A DNA stretch of 64,000 bases from Gyrodactylus bullatarudis (GCA_012064415.1 SSNU01000218.1:40590-104589); one strand, 5' to 3'. Counted from the stretch's first letter, positions 1-11,976 are shown. The notes: generated by a model not told the origin, from the letters alone. Made by a program: numbers and translations.

Positions 1-293
1 TTAATAATTTTTAGTATAATTATTAGAGAATGTAATATATATATTTATGGATGAAATTATTTTGTCTTCTTGAAACAGTGATAGAGATCTTTAAGATTAG
101 AAGCTCTCAAAAGCTTTGGGACCTTGATGAAAATTATATATTAACGAATAGTGTTCGATTTATTTATATATTTAATAGAATTAAAAAAAAATTTTAATTC
201 AAAATACTCATTTCATACATAGGATAGTTTATGATAGATTAGATTGACTAATTTAAAGCCAGAGTGATAATTTATTTTTTAAACAATTTCTGA

Positions 294-843
294 TAGATTA
301 GTACCTCCGTAATGGATGTGAAAAATTAACCCCCTCTTCTCTCTACCCCTGAATTTTATAAACATATCATTGTCGATACTTGAAAGTAGGCATAAAATTG
401 TGATTCAACCTAAAAGTTTAGTTTCAGTTGAATTTTACACCATTTTATTTTCAGATCAAGACATTACAATAAACTGCATATCTTTAATTGAAAATATCCT
501 ATTTATCATAAACTAAAGTTGATCATGCACAACTTTTTTTTTAAATCTTTTCGCAAAAATATCTTGGGTGTGAGAAGGGGCCTCTCTACCCCCAAAACAA
601 ACAACTCAACCATCCCTGTTATGATGACTGGATTCCTGAGCTTATAATAAAAGTATATAGCTTATAAGTATATAGGAATAAACCAAGCATAGTTCAACAA
701 TATGTATGTATAATACAAGGAAGTATTACAAGTTTATGATAAATGGGATATTTTTAATTAAAGATATGTAGTTTATTGTACAGTTTTGATCTAGAGAGAA
801 GAGTGGGTTAATTTTCCAGATCCATTACGGAGGTACTACTGTA
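294..843. mobile_element. Tc1/mariner-type MITE (foldback, TA-flanked)
   Basis: Long inverted repeat with no coding capacity. The left end reads GTACCTCCGTAATGGAT from 301 and the right end is its reverse complement, finishing in ACTACTG before TA at 842-843; a decayed equivalent of that end lies at 296-300 after TA at 294-295. The arms extend inwards: the part at 470-520 is mirrored at about 725-790. The CAGTAGTACC-type tip and TA flanks are typical of Tc1/mariner MITEs. About 546 bp. The family assignment rests on ends only. Confidence 0.7.
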
Positions 844-1977
844 CTTTGGATTATATGATTATTTACGAATATTTTATCAAAATTTCAGAAATAAAATCAA
901 GGAATTGTAGGTTCTTTAAAAAAACTCAAAGTCAGTTTTATCAAATTTTTCTTCAGAGAAAAAAGCGAGTAAGTAAAAAAAATTAAAATTTGATTGATCA
1001 TTTTAAAAGATTAAGCATGGAAGAGTGAGTTCAAATTTTCGAAAAAAATTTCTCTCTTCAAAAAATTTAAAATGAAGTCTTACGTCTGTATTATTTATTA
1101 TTAAATTAAATCTTTAAAAAACAAGTTTCAGAAATGTTTAAGCTTTTGACTGATAGATCAAAAATAATTTTACTCAGGGAAAAAGCCATTATATAGAAAG
1201 CTATGTAATTTCAAAAATACTGCAATAAACTATATTTTCGTGAGTAAAAAATTTTAAAAAAATTAGAATTTATTAATCTACTTTTTTATTTGAAACCTAT
1301 TTTATCGTTATTTATATTGTCTATAACGTTGTTCGCGTTATTTATATATTTAAAATTTCCTTACAGAAAACTCAAATTAGCTATGTACGGTCATTTATGC
1401 CATGTTATTTTATGTAGAATATATGCTTAATTTTTTAAAGTATTACTTGATTATAAACAAAAACATGTTCACAGCGTGTTCTTAAGTTTCTTATGGTTAT
1501 TATATTTATATAGAATTTTTCTACCCTGTAAAACTCTGGCGAAATTTAAAAGTTTCAAGAGTTCTGAGATGAATCCCTCATCTAACTTAATATTTCACTA
1601 AGGTTTCTTTTGCACCTCAGCCCCAAAAAATCTAACCAATAAGATTCGAGCTCTCATCAGCCAATGAGAAATGAACAGTTCCACATCTCACACATGATGA
1701 TATAAACAACCTCAATAATTAAAACCTAAGACGAGATATAAAAAAATATCGCATTTATCTCGTAAAAAAGAGGGAAATAAAAATTTCGAACCTTCATGGA
1801 ACATTAATTGATGGTTAATATTTATAGGGAATATACAAAAGAGTATGTTTTTGACTAGAAAAGAGAGAAATTCAATCTTTTCATTTTCTTTTCAACTTTT
1901 GAATAAAAATATTCTCTAGTCGGAATGAAAAATTTGATGAGTATGTTTAAAGTATAAATAAAATTTTGTTCCCAATA
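844..1977. other. No gene seen; CCAAT/TATA-like patch at 1618-1700
   Basis: AT-rich sequence with no coding frame I would defend. At 1618-1700 a C-run is followed by AACCAAT, a second CCAAT and then GATATAAAC, which resembles a polymerase II promoter. Similar C-run plus AACCAATCA patches occur at 11735 and 12433, so this may be a dispersed repeat rather than a host promoter. Confidence 0.3.
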
Positions 1978-1994
1978 AAAGACAAGTGAATATT

Positions 1995-2046
1995 AAGTGA
2001 TAAAGCTTATATTTCAATGATTCTCATCAGAATCTTACACTGGCTT
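1995..2046 (-). ncRNA. Hammerhead-like ribozyme, degenerate copy F
   Basis: On the minus strand CTGATGA (2030-2024), an 8-nt spacer and GAA (2015-2013) are kept, followed by a short stem III and an AUC cleavage triplet. Stem I (GAUU/ACUU) holds a mismatch, and the upstream strand no longer pairs well with the 8-nt spacer. The flanks, including GACAAGTGAAT at 1981, match the arms of the Penelope-type element at 23958-24897, so this is a solitary decayed terminal copy. Confidence 0.55.
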
Positions 2047-2764
2047 GATATATGCAGGTATATACAGTTAAAAACATCAAAAAATTTATTAAAATCTTCT
2101 GATTTTATCAATAAGATTTCAAACACAATAAAGGTAAATAGGATAAATTATTTTTTTGTCTCCAAGGTCATTGTTTCCTCCTTATAAATTTTTCACAATA
2201 TTTAATTATCAGACTGAAGAAAAAATACAAGTGAGACTTGCACAATAATAAAATATAACAATGAACAATGTTTATCAAACAAAATTATTCTCTATGCTAT
2301 TTTTCATAAACTGTATTCAGGAATGACAAAGCTAAAATGTAAACCCGAAATTTTATAAAATATGACCTTTTTTAAATCAGCGATTTGGAGTTTGTCCTAT
2401 ATTTATCCTACATTATTTTGAATGATAACCTCATGTTATCTGATTTCAGAAATTCTAATATATTTAAATAATGAGTTTGAAATTTCCCCTAGATCGAAAA
2501 AGAAAGCATATCAGTGAGTTTATGTTTTTAATATGTCTTATTAATAATAATCTAAAGGGATATGGCGTGAGTGTTTTTATTGAAGATAATTTCATACATT
2601 TTACAGTGATTCCAAATTGGCATCGTAAATTTTACCTTAAATTAATCACCATTTATCATATAACTGAATTTTGAATATGACCTTTATTCGATTTTCAGAG
2701 TTGATATAAGCGCAGGGTGAGGTTTATATTTATGAATTTCAATTAGTTTTATTGTAGTTTTTAC
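2047..2764. other. No feature recognised
   Basis: AT-rich sequence. A 67-codon open frame at 2471-2674 on the plus strand has no recognisable domain and no promoter context, and is not called. Confidence 0.3.
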
Positions 2765-3053
2765 TGTAGATGATATTTTCAAATTTAATGAATAAATCTT
2801 TGTTGTGATCAAAATGAGTTTTTTAAAACAAAATTCAGCATAGTGATTGAATATTAAATTACTGTATACTATAGTGTATAGAGTACTCCAATCGTTTTCA
2901 AAAACACTAACATAGATATATGATAGACCCCCTTTTTTATCTTATTCTTACAACGTGCTTTCAATATTCAATCACTATGCTGAATTTTTGTTTTAAAAAT
3001 CTCATTTTGATCACAACAAAGATTTATTCATTAAATTTGAAAATATCATCTAC
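2765..3053. repeat. Foldback element with ~91-bp inverted arms
   Basis: Left arm 2765-2855 and right arm 2962-3053 are reverse complements with only a few differences, separated by about 106 bp. There is no coding potential. The centre contains palindromic ACTGTATACTATAGTGTATA-like sequence. This is a hairpin-forming MITE of unknown superfamily; no clear target duplication was identified. Confidence 0.7.
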
Positions 3054-3639
3054 AATTTTTAAATAAAATATTTTGTATAATTCTGTCTTCTTCAAATCTG
3101 TCCCTCTTTTTTCTTCAGATTCAAAATAATTGATTAAAAAACTTATGGCATCAATTATCTCCTGGTTCAAACTGGACATTTTTCCAGAATTCTTATCGAT
3201 AAATTTGACATGGTGAAAACAGTTCATTATAGTCTGTTGGATACTATGAAAAGATTGGCAAAGATTTTAACCTTTTCCTAAAATATTTTAAATCAAACTT
3301 CAAATCATTATTATTCAGCGAATTGTTGAACAACTATAATGAAATTTGGTCACGAGAAGTAAAATTTTAATCGTCTATTTAATGGTGTAAATCTCAAAAC
3401 AAAATAATCCTGGACAACAAAGTTATTGTATATCGGTTATTAAAGATCCTAGAGAAATATTTCTCATACCATAAAAAAGAATAGAAAATTTTCTATAAAA
3501 TGATGTTTAATTATCTATAGAGTTTTGAGAAATTGTGAAGACATGGATCCTTAAAGTTGAGAGGTTAATGAGAAGGGTTAATGATAATTCTACCATTAAT
3601 TTCGTTGGTCAAAATTATGCTCGAATACCATTGGTCAAT

Positions 3640-3719
3640 GAAAATTAGGCAGAGAGGTATAAGTAACAGATTTACATTCTTGTACATCTATTTCGAGGCG
3701 TTATCTATCCAATTGACTG
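3640..3719 (+). repeat. Solo end of a Tc1/mariner-type MITE family
   Basis: GAGGCGTTATCTATCCAATTGACTG followed by TA resembles the right end of the complete MITE at 38802-39164. A CCAAT box (CCATTGGTCAAT) and GAGGTATAAG lie just upstream, as in the related copies. The partner end was not found. The flanks 3057-3639 and 3720-4539 show nothing else recognisable. Confidence 0.5.
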
Positions 3720-4539
3720 TACTGCACAACGGATGCATTGTAAATCATGTAAATGCAGAAAATTAAATGTTCTCTGCAATTAAATATTGCATGGCAGCAA
3801 CAGTTGTAAAAATAAATAAACTTTTATCGTCCAAATATATTGAAACCTATATTGGTTGAAATATTCGCTGATTCTGAGATTTCAATTAAATTTTCTTTCA
3901 AATGATGTACTGTACAAAATGTAAAAGTTAATAGGAAAGAAAGTTTTTAATACTTGATTGTTCTTTTCCTAACAATTTAGGGATTTGAATTGACATAATT
4001 ATTAGGTACTATAGAAAATTGCATACATAATCAAATATCTGATAATTTATTTCTTTCCTTAATTCCTTTAAAGAACAGAAATAAAAAAAGACAAGTAGCA
4101 GAGTGTCCCTTTACCCCTGATTTTTTTGGCAAAAATGGACACTACATATACATTGATCTGATTATAAGTATTTTCCTACTAAGATTTATGTTTAATTTTG
4201 TAAAGAGATTTTTCTCTATTAAAGTTAAATCAGAATAAATGTATAATTCAATAAAATTTTCGCTTCATTCCCAAATCGACTTTCAAAACAGTAATACTAT
4301 TGTTAGATTATTTTAGTTTACACTCATACACATTTATTCATAAAATCATTTAGACAAATCCAGAAGTGAGTGCAAATAAAAATTCGTTATATTAGGTTTT
4401 ATCATTAAGTAGCAACTGACAGGGTGGTTTTGTAAATAATAACGTATCAATTCACAAAATAAAATATTAAATCATTAGACAGTAAAGGTAGAAACAGCCC
4501 TCACAATTAATTACTAGATTTAAGCTAGTTGATCTAATA

Positions 4540-4783
4540 TGTATGTATTTGAATATGAATAAGTAGTGATCACTGGCTGAAAAAAATGACATGAAGATAG
4601 TAAAATACTCGATAATGAGATTATAATCATCTGAATATGCAACATTGGCGACAGAAGCTTTTCTTTTGATTAATATATATGGAAATATCCAGAGTTCTAA
4701 CTTTTAGTATCTTAACTTCCCAAAGTAATAATTCTATTGTGATTGAAAAATACTTGAAGAATCAATACTGATAACTATATAGA
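4540..4783. repeat. Dispersed direct repeat (second copy at 20265-20515)
   Basis: The sequence around CTGAATATGC, AGAAGCTTTT and GATTGAAAAATACTTGAA recurs in the same order and orientation at 20265-20515. Nothing suggests coding. The copy here is broken at 4784 by the foldback element that follows, whereas the copy at about 20495 continues without that insertion. Confidence 0.6.
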
Positions 4784-6223
4784 TGTTGCGTCCCATCTGT
4801 GTCGAAAGTCCCATATGTGTTTAAACTCAAACGGGACCTCCCATTTGTGTCGACAATTTTCAGGGGGTGGGGGACACTTTTACCTCTCTGCCCCTTCTCG
4901 GGTTTACATGTATTTTCTTTTTTTGTTTGTTTTTAAGGTTGGAAATAGAGTATACGGTATATGAAGATGTATCCTCGGCTAAATTAGAGAACGTTTGCCC
5001 CTTTCCTTATATTTTTATATGGGTAACCAAACGCAAAAGTTTTATTCAAATATTAGTAAGCATATCAAATACTATCTAAAACCACCATTATATGGCGATA
5101 ACACAACTATAAATTTTTTTCTCATTAGGTATGTCATCCCTTATTTTGACATCATCCCTTAGAATTTTATCAGCGAATACATCACGAACAAAGTTCCTCC
5201 AGTCTACAGCGGTTTTTTCTGTGATGTCAAGCTGCTGCATCATGTTCTTAGTATTGTATAAACAAAACTCAATACCTAATCTATAATTTAGTTTAAATTT
5301 AATACATTTTCGTGAAAATTTGATTTTGAAGACGATTTTTGAGCAAAATAAGAAAAAAATTTATAGTTGTGTTATAATGGTGGTTTTTAGATAGTATTTG
5401 ATATGCTTATTAATATTTGAATAAAAATTTTGCGCTTGGTTACCCATATAAAAATATAAGGAGGAGGTCAAACATTCTCTAATTTAGCCGTATCTTCTTT
5501 ACAGGTATTCAAGGGATTTCAAACAGGTCCAGGATCTTGAGTGCTCGAATCCAAGAAATAAAGAGAAATTCAAATTTTTATAACTTTTTCCCTTGAACTT
5601 CTTAATTTAATGCAACCCCTCATTCGAAAGGATATTTAATTCTGCATCAAATGTGCTTGATTTGATAACTCGATTTATATTTTGATTAGACTGTTTTATT
5701 TAATGTAAACATTGTATTGAATTCTATTTACCAAAACTATTACTGAGGCATTTTAAACAGCTGATCACATACATTTTTTCGTATGTAAAGTATTATTCTG
5801 AGCATCTTGGAAAATTTTTGTCATTTAGATGTTGAATATCTAAAAAGATTAAATTAAGTGAACTTGAATGAAAAAAAGTTATGCTCTATAACAAGAAGCT
5901 TTAAATCCAAATAAATCTTCAAATTTTTAGATGCAGAATTAAATATCCTTTCGAATGAGGGGTTGCATTAAATTAAGAAGTTCAAGGGAAAAAGTTATAA
6001 AAATTTGAATTTCTCCTTATTTCTTGGATTCGAGCACTCAAGATGCTGACCCTGTTTGAAATCCCTTGAATACCTGTAAGGAAGATACATTTTCATAAAC
6101 CGTATACTCTATTTCCAACCTTAAAAATAAACAAAAAAAGAAAAAACGTGAAAACCCGAGAAGGGGCAGGGAGATAAGTGTCACCCACCCCCTGAAAATT
6201 GGCGACACAAATGGGTCGCAACA
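4784..6223. mobile_element. Long foldback element carrying a nested Merlin MITE
   Basis: The ends are TGTTGCGTCCCATCTGTGTCG (4784) and its near reverse complement ending at 6223. The inverted arms extend about 350 bp inwards once the insertion at 4977-5489 is removed: 5500-5650 mirrors 5930-6060. Short open frames in the two arms (4867-5079 plus, 6038-6259 minus) encode similar peptides only because the arms are inverted copies, so they are not genes. Superfamily unknown; long arms with internal motifs would suit a MULE or foldback type. It interrupts a dispersed repeat. Confidence 0.7.
4977..5489 (-). mobile_element. Non-autonomous Merlin element with 8-bp target duplication
   Basis: Terminal inverted repeats begin GGCTAAATTAGAGAA and run about 120 bp on each side (4977-5105 and 5353-5489). 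The flanks are GTATCCTC (4969-4976) and GTATCTTC (5490-5497), an 8-bp target duplication with one change. The uninterrupted site is visible in the other arm of the host foldback at about 6080. The interior, minus strand about 5250-5130, encodes a peptide containing TEKTAVDWRNFVRDVF. This aligns with TKKTVVDWTNFVRDIF of the Merlin transposase at 32.9 kb. Merlin elements are known for 8-9 bp duplications, so ends, duplication and coding relic agree. Internally deleted and non-functional. Confidence 0.85.
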
Positions 6224-6321
6224 TATATATTTTTCATAGATTACAACAGAATTTTGCAAAATATTTTAATTATTATTGTACACACATAAAAATATTGTTC
6301 TTCATTTTTTTGAAATTATAT

Positions 6322-7110
6322 TTTTTACATGGTAACTATTTTTTCTTGAAATTATTATTACACGGATTTCAGATCTGCTTTCAGAATTTCGCAGCGATTA
6401 ATATTTTGGCCGCTATGATTTAATCATATTGATGTATAAAAGCATGAATTAGACAGAATACTTTTATTGGTGGAAGTTTTTGATAATAACTGATTCATTA
6501 GTTTTATAAATCAAGTTTCATCAATATGATTAAACCAATGAGAATTCAGAAATGAAAATTGATAAAAATTCTGGCTTGGAAAAAGCTCAATAACCTCCAG
6601 ACGACTTATCCTACGCTAATAAAAAGGGCACCATTCGAAAGAAAAATGAATTTTACATTGGAATGCATTTAAATATTTCTAATTTTATCAAATCTACACG
6701 TCAAAAAAGAAGAAAAACACTCGAAAAATATGTATTTTTTAAAGGATTTTTCAATTTTTTCTAACTTAACGCGCGTTTTTAAAAGCTTTGCGAGAGTGTT
6801 AAATTCACGTATTACCCATCAATCAACGCGAAATTTTACGCTCTTTTTAATGAAAATACAATCAATTTCAGATTCCTATGTTTTCATACCAATAATATCA
6901 ATTAAGTTCATTGAGATACTCAAAATTAGCAATTTCTGGTTTTTTGGCCATAGCGGCCAAAATATTAACTGCTGCAAAATTCTGAAAGCAGATCTGAAAT
7001 CAGCACAAAATTTAATTCCAGAAAAGTTAAACCTGATCAAGATCTTATAAAAAAAATTTCTAATCACTACCCGTGTTATTATTTTTTACATGATAACTAT
7101 TTTATCTGAA
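6322..7110. repeat. Inverted-repeat element, decayed
   Basis: The block at 6365-6418 (containing AGATCTGCTTTCAGAATTTC and TTTTGGCCGCTATG) is mirrored at 6949-7001. A TTTTTACATG(G/A)TAACTATTTT motif flanks the block on both sides, at 6325 and 7085, in direct orientation. Open frames at 6199-6423 and 6730-7050 lie across these arms and are not considered genes. Confidence 0.5.
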
Positions 7111-8419
7111 AATGATGAATGTAAAGCAGTACTTATGAATTTTTCAATAAATTTCATTCAAATTTAACAAGAGATTTGGATGAGTATGTAACATTTTTTT
7201 TCTAAAAAATATATTTTACTTTCAACAAATTCAATCAATTCGTGTATACTACCATTTTTTCACAGTATTCTTTACATACTATGTTTAAAGTTTCCAAAAA
7301 TTACTTGAGTAAGTATTAAGTAATTTTTTTTATTTCGATGAAAAGTTCAATGTCCTAGTTTGTTGATGCAAATATTCTTCTATTTTCTCAACTAAATTCA
7401 GCACTTCTACGACAAAGTGAGCCAGATATTTATGTAGTGTTTAATTATATTCAACAATATTGTCTTTCAGAAATTTTAGATCATTCCAGCCTCATATCAA
7501 TTATGCTTAGCATGATGAAATAATATACATTATTCAAAATAACCGTTCAAAATAACTGATCGTCTTTCAGGGTTGATGAAAATATGTAGGTTAAAGCTTA
7601 ATAATCGCATTTATTATCTTAATTTTTAAAAATAACTGGTCAGAACAATCGTTTACATTTCAGAAGTAATGAGGATATGTAAGTTAATCCTTGAAAATCA
7701 TAATCATTATTCATGGTTTAGAACTCTTCCACCACCATTGGATGGAAAGTGAGATCAAGTTCTTAAGTTATGTTTTAAACAATTTGCAATCAATAATTCG
7801 AAATTGTAAGAAAAAAATATTCCAGAGATACTGTCAGGTGAGTGTTGATAAATCTTAAATAACGTATTTTTGACTTTTATATTTTAATATTAAATACTAT
7901 GAAATTTCATAAAACAAGTACTATTAAGTGAGTAGAATTCGAATATTTCATGCCTTTTGATAAGAATTTAAGAAATATTTAATGACGAAATATAAACATT
8001 TCTTATCAACCATTCATTTTCCAAATATGTTTTTTAAGCATTAAAGGACATGTCTTGATTGACAAGTATTGATTAAACTTAAAAATAGGAGAAAAATACA
8101 TGGGACCGTATACATGTCAGAGTCTGCTTTCCTACAAATTACATGAAACTCCTTCCCCCCTTTTTCAGAATATGCCGGTAGATACTTGTAATCCAATACT
8201 ATTGGTCAATTAAACCTTTTTTCCGGGGGTAAAAGTGAAGGGTTAAAACCATGCCCAATTTGTCTATTCCTTTCTGCTTTTTGGAGTTCCTTGTCATTCA
8301 AAATTAATAATGTTTTCTGCTAACACATTTTTTAACGTGCCTGAAAGTAAATATGAAAGAGCCACAAGAAAGAGCAAGATATATGTCGTTCGATTATTGA
8401 TAACAAAAAGCTATCGAGG
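7111..8419. other. No gene seen
   Basis: AT-rich sequence without recognisable coding. ACTATTGGTCAAT at about 8203 is a CCAAT-type box of the kind seen beside several mobile-element ends here. It precedes the hAT relic by about 220 bp and might be its promoter. Confidence 0.3.
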
Positions 8420-9330
8420 ATGAACAAATTACTCAACTCTTCAAAGCGTGTAGTGAAAATTAAGGCTAGCGCTCCAAATCAAATCAAGGCTGACTTCCGT
8501 CAGTTGAAGAAGGTCCTTGGTTCTAATTTGGCTTTGTCGGTGATTGATGAAGAGTATTTTCTCAACTAAGTTGAATACTTAAATTCTAATCTACATTATA
8601 AAAGCAGACAAACTTGTTTGTGATGACTAGCTACTTATTATTTTTTTATGAAAGATAAACTAGTAAGAAATTTTTTTAGAACGAACCTTAAAATTTATTT
8701 CTTGCGCACTGTTCACTATGGATTCATGGTCCCACAAGGGAGAAAAGTACTTGGCTATGACTCTTCATTATGTTAATAGGAATTTCGAGATAAAATCTTC
8801 CTTCTTTCTTAGTTTTATTATAGCTCTGAAAAAGCTGAGAATATCAACAAACATGTTGATAAAATTATTCTGCGTTGACTCAACTGAGATACAAAAATTT
8901 AGGTTACAGATTATTCCGCCAAATCGCCTAACAACACAAAATATAGAGATGAATAGGAGGAATTTATTCCAATCAATGGTGTCATCCCTTCATTTTGTCC
9001 AACGGTATGGGCAATATTGTAATGAAAATAATTTACCTCAAAGATGGAATACTAGGCAAGTTTGCACCAAATAAATCTACGTTGATTTTCATAACTATTT
9101 TAGATATCGAAGAGCCCCCTCTCAGGGAAGGAGATTTCGAAAATCTAAAGCTGATTTCAGTAAGTATCAATTATGTGAGCAAGTTGATTACCAAATTTTC
9201 GTCGGACAGCAACACGACAATAAACCAGGTCAACAAGTTGATCAACTTATTGAAGAAAGGAATTGATGAACAGAAGTCAACTGCAAATCAATTCTTCAAA
9301 GTATTCTGGGAAATTTTAGCCATCACCTAA
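8420..9330 (+). pseudogene. hAT-family transposase relic
   Basis: Three frames of the plus strand carry pieces of a hAT transposase in the expected order. 8420-8625 encodes a segment with NLALSVIDEEYFLN and, past a stop, YLNSNLHYKSRQT, like the hAT region before the catalytic domain. 8718-9074 encodes DSWSHKGEKYLAMTLHYVN, the conserved start of the catalytic domain around the first acidic residue, then a degraded stretch. 8995-9330 gives a helical segment with EPPLREGDFENLKLI, resembling the insertion domain. Stops and frameshifts separate the pieces and the C-terminal dimerisation region was not found, so this is a dead, truncated copy. No terminal repeats were identified. The hAT assignment rests on motif order; the last segment is the least certain. 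Confidence 0.65.
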
Positions 9331-9499
9331 ACAGAAAATTTCGCTCAGCAATTAAGTAATTAATAACGTTTTGCACAACCATGCGGAGAAGAATTTCTAG
9401 ATTTTTGGAAAGTTTTGATTTCCCTCAAGTAAATTTTATACAAAGTAAACCATTGAAAGAGTGTTAAGGGATTGATATAATGGGGGAAGTGTTAATTCT

Positions 9500-9665
9500 C
9501 CACTCCAAATATCGAGACGTTATCGAATATTTTCAATAGTTTGATCGATATATTGATGCTGCTCGATATGGTATCGAAATAGATATATATCGAAAGAATA
9601 TTGACCTTCGATATTAAACACTATATCGTCATACCGAAAAATATCGAAAATCGATATGGACAGGT
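9500..9665. repeat. ATCGA-rich cluster
   Basis: About nine occurrences of ATCGA, TCGATAT or their complements within 160 bp, with irregular spacing. Clusters like this are known from subterminal regions of some hAT-type elements. It lies just past the hAT relic and may be its decayed 3' end; that link is inference. Confidence 0.4.
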
Positions 9666-10511
9666 CTAGATTGAGCTGTAGATCACAAACAAATTTTTAC
9701 TCTAAAAAGAAACACACCATTGAACTCAGCTTAAAAAACTGTATCTGTCATTTCCATTCTATTACAAAGAATGAGCTTATTTTTGGAATCTATTATAGTG
9801 ATTGTGAGAAGATGAACTAGATGAATCCTCGACATCCAATATTTGTCAAACTGTCAAGATCATTATTAAAACAAGGAATTAAATAATTATTTATTCATTA
9901 TAATGAACATCCCCAATGTGATAATCTTGTTTTAATAAATAAAGGAATTTGAAAAAACTTACCTTGCCCCAAAGGACGTGTTGTTATTGAAATGTCTGAT
10001 GAGAAGGATATAACAGTGATCATCAAAATATGTAATCATTTTTAAATGCTTATTATTTCGCTTTTAAAGATGAACACGAGAACGATGGTCATCTTTCAAA
10101 AAGACAATCATTCTAAAGATGTCTAACTTAGCTCATAAAATGTGGGCCTTATATACAAAAACAAATTCAAAATTCTTCATACGGTAGATACTAATAACAT
10201 TTGACACGGGGCAAATTCGATCAGAGCTATTAAACTCATTTTGTGTATAATTATAATTCAATAAGTATTTAATTAGATTTTTAACCATTTCAGAGATGAC
10301 ACCATCATGTAAATATCTAATAATTATTCGTATAAAATTTATTTCTCAGTAATATTCCTCCGCCAGTAGAATTTCAGTGAGTTGAAATGATTTTAAATTG
10401 GCATTAAAATTTAATGATTGAAAAAATATTAAATAATCTTCAATTTACAGAGATCCTCCGTGAGAATTTAATAATATAAATAATAAAAAATAATAGGGAG
10501 AGATGAAGTCG
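9666..10511. other. No feature recognised
   Basis: AT-rich intergenic sequence; nothing recognisable on either strand. Confidence 0.3.
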
Positions 10512-10605
10512 AAAGTGGATGCTTTATAATCATCAGCCTCTTACATCCCATAAATTAAACAATACAAAGAAAATTTGATCTGATTGGATCTCTATGATAG
10601 GTTTC
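10512..10605 (-). ncRNA. Decayed hammerhead-like promoter/ribozyme copy H
   Basis: The minus strand reads CCAATCAGAT (about 10590), then ATGTAAGAGGCTGATGA (10546-10530), closely matching the Penelope end at 32271-32337. The following bases jump straight to TATAAAGC, so the GAA of the core and most of the spacer are lost. Almost certainly inactive, but it shows the promoter and ribozyme block as a dispersed unit. Confidence 0.5.
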
Positions 10606-11922
10606 TAGGGAGGGGTTCATCTGAAGATTTTCTGATTTCAAGCAAAAAAGTGTAACTCTGATCTAGGCTATCTTAATTGAAAGTTTTTTTCTCAACTGTA
10701 GGGAATTCGATGGTGAAAAGTAGTTTTCTATTCAGAGAACTATAAATTCTACTTCAAATGGTACCAAATTCAGCAATTTCGGACTTGAAATAAGCAAACT
10801 TGCCTATTATTGAATATTAATGTCTGAAAAATGAACAGGTAGTAAAAACCAAAGTAAGAAAGTTTATTTCAAGATTTCAGCAAATTTCAACTTTAAATAA
10901 GGAAGGAAGTTGCTCGGTTTTCGAAAAAAGTTTGTTGGATTCTACCTAACTACTTGGGAGTAGACTCTTGAATTACTTTTTGTCAATTCCCTTATCTCAC
11001 ATACATTTTTCTAAATATTAGTTTAATAATAATAATAAACATGTTCGAATAAAAAAAAATATTAGAATCAATGAATATTTTCTTGGAGATTATTACAAAA
11101 AATTATGTATAATTTCTATTTTAGTAAGCCTGCGTGAGTGGATTAGTTATTTTATTTCGATCAAATATAAAATAATTTTATAAACAACTACGAGTGAAAT
11201 ATGATTTATTTCAATTAATCAGCTTTAACGGGAAATTTTTATAAGACTATGATTATCTATACCTCTTACAGACGAAAATATACGAAATAAGATACACATG
11301 AATTCAAAATGAGAATATATGCTTGTGTACAAAAGGCATAATGTAATTACCTAGAGTTGTATGTATAATGGTATATTAAATACTTTTAACGCATGTTATG
11401 ATCAAGAAAATTCCAATTCAAAAAATACATTTCGAATTTCAAAATGAGAAAATTAATTTAATTAAAACTTGTCTATTTATCAAAACTAGGACATATATCA
11501 TATTTTGGGATATCACCTTCTGTTCTTGAGAATTCAAGAATTTCTTCCTTCCTCCTATCAAGGTAATTTTTATATGCTCCAAATTTTTTCTAAAGGATTT
11601 ATGGAGCCAGCCTTAGAATTTAAAAATTATCATCTTCAACTCTCATCTAAATTTCCTCTCTCTTTTTAAACTTTAAGAGAACACATTGTGAGAATAGACA
11701 CAAACAAAAAATTTTCTACGTTCTATTCAAGCCCCCTAATTTTCAACCAATCATATTTCAATTAGTATTTGTCATTAAAAATTTAATCTTGTAAGACGTA
11801 AATATCACCCCTTTTTTACTGTATCATTTTGAATCTATGTAGTTCATTTTTTGTACTTAGTTTTCTTCTTATTTTCTTAATTTTTAAAAGTTATAGTAGT
11901 TTTTAGGATTTGAGGATATTTT
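10606..11922. other. No gene seen; AACCAATCA patch at 11735
   Basis: AT-rich with no coding frame. AGCCCCCTAATTTTCAACCA then ATCA at about 11732-11755 matches the C-run plus CCAAT patches at 1618 and 12433. It lies about 170 bp upstream of a possible first exon at 11923. Confidence 0.3.
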
Positions 11923-11976
11923 ATGAGAGGATTTGTTCTATTATATGTTATATTTTCTAATTCTTTAACATTATCA
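11923..11976 (+). CDS. Possible first exon encoding a signal peptide
   Basis: ATG at 11923 opens 18 codons that read as a secretion signal: MRGFVLLYVIFSNSLTLS. A good splice donor, GTGAGT, follows directly at 11977. A CCAAT-type patch lies about 170 bp upstream. No second exon could be identified, so the product is unknown. If the donor is not used the frame stops after a further eight codons. A chance hydrophobic frame in AT-rich DNA is a real alternative. Confidence 0.25.

Noticed and set aside
1640..1680. GGCTGATGAGAG on the minus strand as another ribozyme.
   Set aside because: No GAA at the right spacing and no pairing strands.
4867..5079. Pair of similar hydrophobic peptides (4867-5079 plus, 6038-6259 minus).
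   Set aside because: They are the two arms of one foldback element; one is also interrupted by the Merlin insert.
5520..5545. GTGCTCGAATCC as a tRNA or SINE B-box.
   Set aside because: No A-box or cloverleaf partner; it is part of the foldback arm and recurs inverted at about 6020.
6730..7050. 106-codon plus frame with an overlapping minus frame.
   Set aside because: Falls within a decayed inverted repeat; no domain, no context.
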